From the NCBI RefSeq assembly GCF_034424215.1, contig NZ_CP139960.1:4588001-4652000 (forward strand): 64,000 bases of DNA, given 5' to 3'. This stretch comes from Niabella yanshanensis. GTDB lineage: Bacteria > Bacteroidota > Bacteroidia > Chitinophagales > Chitinophagaceae. This document shows, piece after piece, positions 1-5,734 of this stretch (position 1 is the first letter of the stretch; every line of letters begins with the position of its first letter). A model generated the notes under the pieces. That model made no database searches and was not told where the DNA came from. It saw nothing but the letters and a program-made list of their open reading frames with translations. Position numbers and translations under genes: made by a program.

Positions 1-829
1 TGCTGACTGCCACTTTGGTATAGTGATTGGCGATATTAGACCCAAGACCTCTTGATCCTGAGTGGGAAAGCAGTCCGAGGTATTGCCCTGCCGGTAATTG
101 CAGGATGCCATCCGTTTCGGCAATGCTTACCTCACCAAATTCAACAAAATGATTGCCGCTTCCACTGGTACCCAGTTGTTTCCAGGCCCGTCCATGTAAT
201 TGCTTTAACAAAGGCAGTAAGCCAAAGGCTTCATGATCCATCACTTCGTGATCAGCGGCCTGTTTAAACTGGGCGCCGCTACCAAATAGTGTCGCTTCAT
301 TGATCTCCCTCGCGAAATAATGCTCGCGTTGCACCAGCTCCTGGGGGTTGATGTCAAAAATGCTCAGGCACATCCTGCAGCCAATATCCACGCCCACGCC
401 GTAAGGGATCACAACGTTTTCAGTTGCCAGTACGCCTCCAATAGGCAGCCCGTAGCCGTGATGGGCATCGGGCATCAGTGCACCCGCTACTGCTACCGGC
501 AATTTAGCCGCCGTATACATTTGGTGCATGGCGCCTTCCTCTATATGTTCCTGTCCGAAAATATTAAATTGGATACCTGTTTGATTCAGCGAAATGCCAT
601 TGTGCTCTAACTCTTGTTGAGGCAACAGTTGATTAGCAATGACACCTAATATTTCATCAGTACTATAGTCTTGCGGTGAAGCCAGAATGCTGCTTAAAAC
701 GGCCAGCGCTGTTTCTTTGCTTTCATGTTTGTATGCTTTTTGCATAATATTCATAGCGATCGAAATAACGGGCCCTTCGGGATAACCGATATTTCTTAAT
801 TCCTTTCCGGTTAAGCTTAATTTGCTCAT
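1..829 (-). CDS. rtcB: RtcB-family RNA-splicing ligase, C-terminus outside the window
   Basis: GTP- and Mn-dependent RNA ligase that joins a 3'-phosphate or 2',3'-cyclic phosphate end to a 5'-OH end, acting in the cytoplasm on broken tRNA and other RNA. About 276 N-terminal residues are visible of the usual 460-480. The reverse-strand translation contains PDAHHGYGLPIGGV followed by GVGVDIGCRM, which carries the Asp and Cys metal ligands, then GTSGSGNHFVEF and LSHSGSRGLG with further metal-binding His. The nucleophile His lies beyond the window edge. The start at 829 begins MSKLSLTGKELRNIGYP. A 25-bp palindrome lies 60 bp upstream, so the gene probably has its own regulated promoter. The slipin gene lies upstream on the same strand. 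Family assignment is very secure; the physiological substrate is inferred. Confidence 0.95.
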   Translation of the reverse strand, partial: MSKLSLTGKELRNIGYPEGPVISIAMNIMQKAYKHESKETALAVLSSILASPQDYSTDEILGVIANQLLPQQELEHNGISLNQTGIQFNIFGQEHIEEGAMHQMYTAAKLPVAVAGALMPDAHHGYGLPIGGVLATENVVIPYGVGVDIGCRMCLSIFDINPQELVQREHYFAREINEATLFGSGAQFKQAADHEVMDHEAFGLLPLLKQLHGRAWKQLGTSGSGNHFVEFGEVSIAETDGILQLPAGQYLGLLSHSGSRGLGSNIANHYTKVAVS

Positions 830-888
830 AAAATGTTTTTTTGAGCGGGATTCTATCCCCTCTGTTTGATAATGTAAAATTGTAGTAT

Positions 889-913
889 AACTGTGCAATG
901 TTTTTGCACAGTT
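889..913. promoter_or_regulatory. Palindromic operator upstream of rtcB
   Basis: Perfect 10-bp inverted repeat, AACTGTGCAA and TTGCACAGTT, around a 5-nt spacer. The same element with the same spacing recurs at 2836-2860 before the WYL regulator. On the rtcB side the sequence after the palindrome (TTATACTACAATTTT) resembles the sequence following the second copy (TTCTACATAAAT), so both probably abut a promoter. The divergently encoded WYL regulator is the likely ligand; this is inference. Confidence 0.8.
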
Positions 914-1095
914 TGTATTTTTATGGGCAACTGTTAACTTATGTTGCCGGTGTTGTTCGATATGTAGTTATAGTACACGCATAGCGGAGATTGATACAGA
1001 ATTGGCGATTAGGTAACCCTGCGTCTATGTTTATTTCTTAAGAACATTCAATGCCGATAATGTGCCGTCAAAAGATGTTATAAAATAGCGTATAA

Positions 1096-1123
1096 AACAT
1101 CCGACACTATAGCATCGGATGTT
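1096..1123 (-). terminator. Hairpin after the slipin gene, possible weak terminator
   Basis: Perfect 9-bp stem (AACATCCGA and TCGGATGTT) with a 10-nt loop, starting 3 nt past the slipin stop codon. In the minus direction it is followed by TTTTATA, a weak U tract. It could end the slipin transcript or attenuate read-through into rtcB, which fits a separate operator before rtcB. Confidence 0.5.
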
Positions 1124-1126
1124 GTC

Positions 1127-2227
1127 TTATTTTGGGGCCACAAAGATCTGTTTTAACTGTTCCAGCAAAGCGCCATTCCCATTTACGCTGATATTGCTGA
1201 TCTTGTCAGCAATTTTTTCAACGTATTCCAGTTCCTTCAGCTTCCACAGCACTGCATTTTCTTCCATTAGCTTTGCCGTGTTTAACAGGCTTCTCGTACT
1301 GGCCGTTTCTTCCCGCCTGGTAATGGTGTTGGCCTGTGCTTTCTTTTCAGCTACCAATACCTGGTTCATGATCTCTTTCACATCGCCTGGGAGGATGATG
1401 TCCCTGATGCCAAAGTTTAGTACTTCAACACCCAGCGCAAATGCTTGTTGAGTAACAGCGCTCATTACAAAGGCTCCGATAGCTTCTTTCTTTTCCAGGA
1501 GCTCATCAAGGCCATAGCCGGAAATGTATTCACGCAACGCGAGTTGAAGCGCTACATATAATTGCTTATCGTAGTCTTTGTTTTGCAAAATAGCTTTCTC
1601 AATATCAGCAACCCTGAACTGGGCCCAGGCATTGATACGTAAAGCTGCCTTATCTTTGGTTAAAATTTCCTGCCCGTTGATCTCAAGCTGTTGTTGCCGG
1701 CTATCGACCCTCGCAATAAATACGGGAACCGCATTTTTCCACCAATAGTATACACCGCTGTCGAGCCGGCTGTTGTATTGGCCATCTACAAACAGCACCG
1801 CCTTTTCAAAGTTTTCAATGGTTACAGTTCTTACGAAAGGTTGCACCAATGCGTGTTGCAGCAGGCTTCTGTCTATATCGGCTGGAATATCTAAAACGGC
1901 AGTATTTACTTTTAGAAAGCTATAGTTAATAGCAATGGTTTTCCAGAAGGCGTATTCTCCCGCTTTTAAAGCAGCTTTCAATAAGCCGTTTTCAAATTGC
2001 AATACTAGCTCCTGGTCTTTTACCGTAAATACTTCCAGCATTGCTGCCAGCTCATCATCCTGTAACAGGAGGTTTAAAGCAATAGGTGGATTGAATACGC
2101 CCTGCCGGTTGTAAATGGTAACAGTTTCGTTCCATAACCAGTATGAGCCTTCAGTAATGAGGCGCTGGTACACGCCGTTCCTGAATACAAGACCCGTTTG
2201 ATAGGCGTTGATTTTTACCCTTTTCAT
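1127..2227 (-). CDS. Slipin/SPFH (band 7) family protein of the RtcB neighbourhood
   Basis: 366-residue SPFH-type protein. It starts MKRVKINAYQTGLVFRNGVY and lacks the strong N-terminal membrane helix of classical slipins, but keeps the band-7 core (EILTKDKAALRINAWAQFRV, then REYISGYGLDELLEKKEAI) and the downstream helix with VEVLNFGIRDIILPGDVKEI. A helical segment rich in Glu, Lys and Ala follows (about 295-330), typical of SPFH oligomerisation. SPFH proteins form scaffold rings or arcs, usually at membranes. Slipins recur next to rtcB in bacterial genomes and are thought to belong to RNA-repair modules, but their role there is not established. A roughly 590-nt leader containing two permuted tRNA-like units precedes the gene. 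Family call is secure; function is inferred from context. Confidence 0.88.
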   Translation of the reverse strand: MKRVKINAYQTGLVFRNGVYQRLITEGSYWLWNETVTIYNRQGVFNPPIALNLLLQDDELAAMLEVFTVKDQELVLQFENGLLKAALKAGEYAFWKTIAINYSFLKVNTAVLDIPADIDRSLLQHALVQPFVRTVTIENFEKAVLFVDGQYNSRLDSGVYYWWKNAVPVFIARVDSRQQQLEINGQEILTKDKAALRINAWAQFRVADIEKAILQNKDYDKQLYVALQLALREYISGYGLDELLEKKEAIGAFVMSAVTQQAFALGVEVLNFGIRDIILPGDVKEIMNQVLVAEKKAQANTITRREETASTRSLLNTAKLMEENAVLWKLKELEYVEKIADKISNISVNGNGALLEQLKQIFVAPK

Positions 2228-2427
2228 AATATATTGTTTTTGGTTTTAAACATTATTAATATCAGTAGGCATTCCAGGCGGCAACCGATACACAGCGGAG
2301 AAAAACGAACTGAGATTTCAGATCATGCGGTTCTTCAAAAATTGCTGCAACGGCCGAATTGCTACATTTTATAAAAAAGCGAATGCCATTCAAATCAGGT
2401 CAGCTTTCCTGCAGGCTTAGTACCGGT

Positions 2428-2462
2428 GGAGGCTATAACTTTTGCTCTACGAAATAGCCTCC
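2428..2462 (-). other. Hairpin in the slipin leader
   Basis: Nine-bp inverted repeat (GGAGGCTAT and ATAGCCTCC) with a 17-nt loop, flanked by CCGG on both sides. It lies in the transcribed leader between the tRNA-like units and the slipin start. It may be a processing or stability element. The rest of 2228-2510 shows no gene. Confidence 0.35.
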
Positions 2463-2510
2463 GGCCGCCTGGCGCTTTACTGAACGCATTGATAAAGCAG
2501 TGCGTGCTGC

Positions 2511-2582
2511 TGTTTCCAGATTTTCAGTCTGGTGTTCTGCCATTGAACCATCCGAACTCATCGGAACGGGATTCGAACCCGT
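2511..2582 (-). tRNA. Circularly permuted tRNA-Phe(GAA)-like unit
   Basis: Read 5' to 3' on the minus strand the order is T arm (ACGGG, loop TTCGAAT, CCCGT), 3' acceptor strand TCCGA, 5-nt loop TGAGT, 5' acceptor strand TCGGA, TG at positions 8-9, D arm (GTTC, AATGGCA, GAAC), A26, complete anticodon arm (CCAGA, CTGAAAA, TCTGG; anticodon GAA), then AAACA as a variable loop. In linear order the T arm comes first, so the molecule is opened between positions 48 and 49. Every stem pairs, but only five acceptor pairs form. Size is 72 nt. It lies 1 nt downstream of the Lys unit. A normal-order reading fails because no T arm or 3' acceptor strand follows the anticodon arm. It could be a decayed relic; the intact stems argue against this. 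Confidence 0.7.
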
Positions 2583-2583
2583 A

Positions 2584-2659
2584 TAAAAGTCTGTTGCTCT
2601 ACCTGGTTGAGCTACTTCGTACAAAACGAAGGGGGGAGTCGAACCTCCAACACACAGAT
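2584..2659 (-). tRNA. Circularly permuted tRNA-Lys(UUU) opened in the anticodon loop
   Basis: Minus-strand order: A38, anticodon 3' strand TCTGT, 5-nt variable loop GTGTT, T arm (GGAGG, TTCGACT, CCCCC), 3' acceptor strand CTTCGT, 5-nt linker TTTGT, 5' acceptor strand ACGAAG, TA, D arm (GCTC, AACCAGGTA, GAGC), A26, anticodon 5' strand ACAGA, loop CTTTTA with anticodon TTT at 34-36. All tRNA segments have standard lengths. The anticodon stem (5 bp), acceptor stem (6 bp) and D stem (4 bp) pair perfectly; the T stem has one A-C mismatch. Total is 76 nt. Permuted tRNA genes are established in some algae and archaea, and are matured after the ends are joined into a circle. Here the break lies in the anticodon loop near residues 37/38 and the neighbouring gene is an RtcB ligase. 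Whether it is transcribed, joined or aminoacylated cannot be read from the sequence. Confidence 0.82.
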
Positions 2660-2835
2660 CCTGGCGCTATACTTCGTGTATCCATAACAGCATACAGAAC
2701 GTTACTACGCCTGCACTGTGCTGCCTGCAATACAGCTACCTGGTTTATGCATACCGGAGCAATAGCTTGTTTTGCCTTCCGGCTATATGTTGATCAAAGA
2801 ACTTTTTTGTTGTTGCTAAACAAAGATTTATGTAG

Positions 2836-2860
2836 AACTGTGCAATCATTTTGCACAGTA
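2836..2860. promoter_or_regulatory. Second copy of the operator, between the WYL gene and the slipin leader
   Basis: AACTGTGCAA, spacer TCATT, TTGCACAGTA: the palindrome seen at 889-913 with one outer mismatch and the same 5-nt spacer. On the minus strand it is followed by TAAATCTTTG (about 2821-2830), close to the Bacteroidota -7 element, which would start the leader containing the permuted tRNAs. On the plus strand the WYL start at 2896 lies 36 bp away. The site could serve both directions and allow autoregulation. Confidence 0.8.
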
Positions 2861-2895
2861 AAAAATTATTCTTTATTTTTCTGAAAATTTCTTTC

Positions 2896-3921
2896 ATGCC
2901 TGTTAACAGAAATGCTTTGATCCGTTATCGCACCATCGATAAATGTCTCCAAAACCGTCGTCGTAAATGGACGATTGAAAACCTGATGGATGCCTGCTCC
3001 GATGCCTTATACGAATATGAAGGCATCGATAAACCGATCAGCCTGCGTACCATCCGGATGGACCTCAACGCGATGCGGAGTGATAAGCTCGGATATAATG
3101 CGCCGATTATTGTTGTCGATAAAAAATACTATACTTATGAAGATCCGGGTTTTGCCATCACTGATATTCCTCTTACAACCCAGGATTTGGGTGTGTTGCA
3201 GGAAATATCCCAACTGCTCCGACAGTTTAAAGGTTTCAGTCATTTTGATGAAATGAATGACATGCTGTATAAACTGGAGGATAAGATCTATAGCGAGCAC
3301 CACGATCAGCATGCCATTATTGATTTCGAAAAGAATGAGCAACTTACCGGCATTGACTGGCTGGATCCTTTACACAAGGCCATCATTAATAAACAAACCA
3401 TTAAGCTCACCTATCAGTCCTTCAAAGCCCGGCAGGCAGCAGATATCGTACTCTACCCTTATTTATTGAAAGAGTACCGCAACCGCTGGTTTTTATTGGC
3501 CATGAACCGAAAGGGTAAGGAGATTGCCACATTTGCATTAGACAGGATGCAGGCTATTACTGTACTGCCTGGTGAGCCTTATCGTTTGCATCGCAGTTTT
3601 CATCCACAGCTGTACTTTAAGGATATTGTTGGTGTAACCCGCAATATAGGAGATAGTCCCATCAAAATTACTTTTTTAACCAATGCTGTTCAGGCACCTT
3701 ATATTAAAACCAAACCTATCCATGCATCTCAAACTATTGTGGAGCACACCAAAGATGGTATCATATTTTCCATTACGGTAATTCCCAATTTTGAACTGGA
3801 ACGCGAACTGATCGGTTTTGGCGAAGGTCTTACTGTTCTGAGCCCGCTTTTTTTTGTTCAGCGAATTAAGAAGAAAGTAAAATTGCTGTATGATAACTAT
3901 TTTGCAGAAACCAATGAATGA
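2896..3921 (+). CDS. WYL-domain transcriptional regulator of the rtcB locus
   Basis: 341 residues. N-terminal winged-helix DNA-binding domain (about 1-75, with SLRTIRMDLNAMRSDKLGY as the recognition region), a linker helix region, then a WYL ligand-binding domain (about 155-220) with VLYPYLLKEYRNRWFLLA and ATFALDRMQAI. The W-Y-L triad reads W-F-L here. A C-terminal extension follows. WYL regulators are thought to sense nucleic-acid or nucleotide ligands and are frequent in conflict and RNA-repair loci. I chose ATG 2896 rather than an upstream in-frame ATG at 2851 because the latter lies inside the operator palindrome and would add a hydrophobic stretch absent from the family. It is the best candidate for binding the two palindromes at 889 and 2836. 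Confidence 0.88.
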   Translation: MPVNRNALIRYRTIDKCLQNRRRKWTIENLMDACSDALYEYEGIDKPISLRTIRMDLNAMRSDKLGYNAPIIVVDKKYYTYEDPGFAITDIPLTTQDLGVLQEISQLLRQFKGFSHFDEMNDMLYKLEDKIYSEHHDQHAIIDFEKNEQLTGIDWLDPLHKAIINKQTIKLTYQSFKARQAADIVLYPYLLKEYRNRWFLLAMNRKGKEIATFALDRMQAITVLPGEPYRLHRSFHPQLYFKDIVGVTRNIGDSPIKITFLTNAVQAPYIKTKPIHASQTIVEHTKDGIIFSITVIPNFELERELIGFGEGLTVLSPLFFVQRIKKKVKLLYDNYFAETNE

Positions 3922-4413
3922 TCAGTAATAGAGATCGAGATGCCACGAATGCACTAATATGTCTGAACGGTTGTGACATGCTCCGGGCTTTTCTTTCGAA
4001 ATGCAGCTCTAAATTACTTCGATCGTCCTGTATAGGCAATTTTCGAAGTGTCAATTCCTGGCGTCTTAGCGACCTGGCGGTTAAGGGCTGTTTGTTTTTG
4101 ATCCGCTCATTCTAAATCCAATTACCTTTTTATCTTCAACTGGTTCGGCTTACTTAATACTATTGCCAGCTATCAGCAGGAGATCGCATAGCCGCCGTAT
4201 CATGCGGCTCATGCTGATCTTTCGCTGCTGATGTTTTACATGATGTTTTCATCAGGTTGTCAACGGAGCTGTACTTCGGCCGGGTGTCTGTTGTCCTCGT
4301 GCGTTGCAGAAGACATAGGCGTTGCTTCATCCCAATTTTCTTTTCTAAATATTATTTTTAACAGATGATAGATAGTCATCACAATTATTAAATACATCAT
4401 AATATTTGTTTTT
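3922..4413. other. Gene-poor stretch after the WYL gene
   Basis: I see no convincing gene, RNA or repeat here. A 46-codon minus-strand frame starting near 4400 begins MMYLIIVMTIYHLLKIIF and could be a tiny membrane peptide, but it has no promoter or family support. Confidence 0.4.
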
Positions 4414-4446
4414 AAAACAAAGAACCCGATCTGAAACAGACCGGGT
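4414..4446 (-). terminator. Intrinsic terminator, minus direction
   Basis: Ten-bp stem (ACCCGGTCTG and CAGATCGGGT in the minus sense, one G-U pair) with a TTT loop, followed by TCTTTGTTTT. It lies 26 nt after the stop of the possible small gene at 4473-4628. Confidence 0.65.
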
Positions 4447-4472
4447 ATACTCAATGATAGGTATATGAACTA

Positions 4473-4628
4473 TCACTTTGAAGGAGGAATCCGGTACTGT
4501 AATATATTATTGGGTTTTATGAAGGCAAAGCATGTCCGTTCATCAGTAGAATATACTGTTGTGCCAGCTTCATAAAAGCTATAACTGTTGTGTCGGGTAT
4601 TATTGTTTCGGGGTTTACATAAAATCAT
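4473..4628 (-). CDS. Possible 51-residue small protein
   Basis: Begins MILCKPRNNNTRHNSY and ends NNILQYRIPPSK. It has a polar, protein-like composition with Cys at positions 4 and 33 and no signal peptide or membrane helix. A strong hairpin with a T-rich tail follows within 30 nt, and another terminator (4661-4688) lies just upstream, leaving about 32 nt for a promoter. No family is recognised, and the frame could be open by chance. Confidence 0.3.
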   Translation of the reverse strand: MILCKPRNNNTRHNSYSFYEAGTTVYSTDERTCFAFIKPNNILQYRIPPSK

Positions 4629-4660
4629 TTTTAAATTCTTGTTTTTAATTTGCCGGGCAG

Positions 4661-4688
4661 AAAAAAGCCCCGCCTGTTGGGGCGGGGC
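4661..4688 (-). terminator. Strong intrinsic terminator, minus direction
   Basis: GC-only 8-bp stem (GCCCCGCC and GGCGGGGC) with a 6-nt loop, followed in the minus direction by TTTTTT. It ends transcription coming from the small gene at 4712-4804 or from the LytTR operon. Confidence 0.85.
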
Positions 4689-4711
4689 CTGTGTATTTTC
4701 AATGCTTTTCG

Positions 4712-4804
4712 TTAATAAAACGCATGATACATCAATACCCCAGCCCCACTGTAGCCCAACGGGCTAAAGCATTTCGCTGAATTGACATGTATTGTGCGTT
4801 GCAT
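4712..4804 (-). CDS. Possible 30-residue peptide gene with its own promoter and terminator
   Basis: Minus-strand ATG at 4804 encodes 30 residues beginning MQRTIHVNSAKCFSPLGY and ending in an aromatic tail (MYHAFY), with a single Cys at 12. Upstream is an A-rich leader (ATAAAAACAATAACA) typical of Bacteroidota start regions. Farther up is AACCTTTG, one base from the TAnnTTTG -7 element, with a TTTG box 18 nt before it. A strong terminator lies 24 nt after the stop. The coding part holds a hairpin (TAGCCC, GTT, GGGCTA), so the unit could instead be a small RNA of about 140 nt. Function unknown. Confidence 0.4.
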   Translation of the reverse strand: MQRTIHVNSAKCFSPLGYSGAGVLMYHAFY

Positions 4805-4990
4805 TGTTATTGTTTTTATTTGCTGAGCAAAGGTTAAATAAATTTTTGAAAATCAAATAACGTCCAGAAACTTTTCTTAAAAGTTTTTTCTTAATACTGT
4901 AAAGAAGAAAAGGTAACCTTAAGTATTAATATTTTTTTCAGTTAATGAAACAAAGAGTGACTTAAGATACCGGTAGCAGGCAATGGACGA

Positions 4991-5734
4991 CTAGCCCGCA
5001 AGAGATCTTTTTACAAATTCCCGTTTCGATTTAGATACCGGAATTCTGGTATTGTTGCGTAACAGTAAACTGGCCCCGTCTTCTTTCAACAGGCTTTTAA
5101 TGTATTTGGGATTGACCAGATGTGTCTGGTGACAACGAATGAAGCCACGCGGTGAAAGCAGTTCATCATATTCTTTAAGCGGCCGGGAGACCAATATTTT
5201 TTCGTTGTTGTTCAGGTAGAAAAGAACATAAGAGTTTTGCGCTTCACAATGCATAATATCTCCAAGCTCTACATAACGCGTTTCTGTGAATAATGGAAGG
5301 GCGATGCGCTGAAAGCCCCGATCGGCATTTTTCAACTGGTTGATCAAAAAATCGACCTGGGAGACGCGCTGTTTCTCCAATGCTCTTTTGCGAACTTTTT
5401 GTACAGCAGTCAATAACTCTGACGCGTCAACGGGTTTCAGTAAGTAGTCCAGCGCTGCATACTTGATGGCTTCTATGCCGTATTGGTGATAGGCCGTTAC
5501 AAAAATAACTTCAAACGACCGGGGGGTTACCCTATTCAGAAAGTCAAAAGAGGTTTCGTTTCGTAGTTGTATATCCAGAAATACCAGGTCCGGCTGATAT
5601 TCCTGTGCCAGCAACACTGCATCGTGGACGTTGCCAGCCGATCCTTCAATGTTAATTTCAGGGAAGTTGCTGTTGAGTAGCCTGGACAGGGTTTCTACGT
5701 TATGATATTCGTCATCGATGATAATTGCTTTCAT
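4991..5734 (-). CDS. LytTR-family response regulator
   Basis: 247 residues. Receiver domain at 1-115 with acidic pair D7-D8, phospho-acceptor D54 (LVFLDIQLRNETSFDF), T80 and K100 (LDYLLKPVDA). The LytTR DNA-binding domain spans about 140-245 (FTETRYVELGDIMHCEAQNS and RCHQTHLVNPKYI). It regulates transcription in the cytoplasm after phosphorylation by a YehU/LytS-type kinase. The start overlaps the stop of the upstream kinase gene (ATGA), showing a translationally coupled pair. Target genes are unknown. Confidence 0.93.
   Translation of the reverse strand: MKAIIIDDEYHNVETLSRLLNSNFPEINIEGSAGNVHDAVLLAQEYQPDLVFLDIQLRNETSFDFLNRVTPRSFEVIFVTAYHQYGIEAIKYAALDYLLKPVDASELLTAVQKVRKRALEKQRVSQVDFLINQLKNADRGFQRIALPLFTETRYVELGDIMHCEAQNSYVLFYLNNNEKILVSRPLKEYDELLSPRGFIRCHQTHLVNPKYIKSLLKEDGASLLLRNNTRIPVSKSKREFVKRSLAG

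Noticed and set aside
889-913. Sigma-54 promoter before rtcB, as in E. coli rtcBA
   Set aside because: The GC pair spacing and missing GG of the -24 element do not fit; the sequence is a symmetric palindrome repeated at the WYL gene, and no sigma-54 activator (RtcR) is present.
2433-2624. 63-codon minus-strand frame beginning MYEVAQPGRATDFYTG
   Set aside because: It is the translation of tRNA sequence (D arm, anticodon half and T arm of the permuted units), a well-known kind of false gene.
2511-2677. Reading the leader as three ordinary but truncated tRNA pseudogenes
   Set aside because: In normal order the acceptor strands do not pair and halves are missing; in permuted order all stems pair with standard lengths, so decay is a poorer explanation.
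2426-2884. 152-codon plus-strand frame across the slipin leader
   Set aside because: It is antisense to the permuted tRNAs and runs through the operator; no protein features.
4260-4454. 64-codon minus-strand frame with a TTG start
   Set aside because: Its first codons form the terminator hairpin at 4424-4446; only the later MMYLIIV part could be a peptide and has no support.
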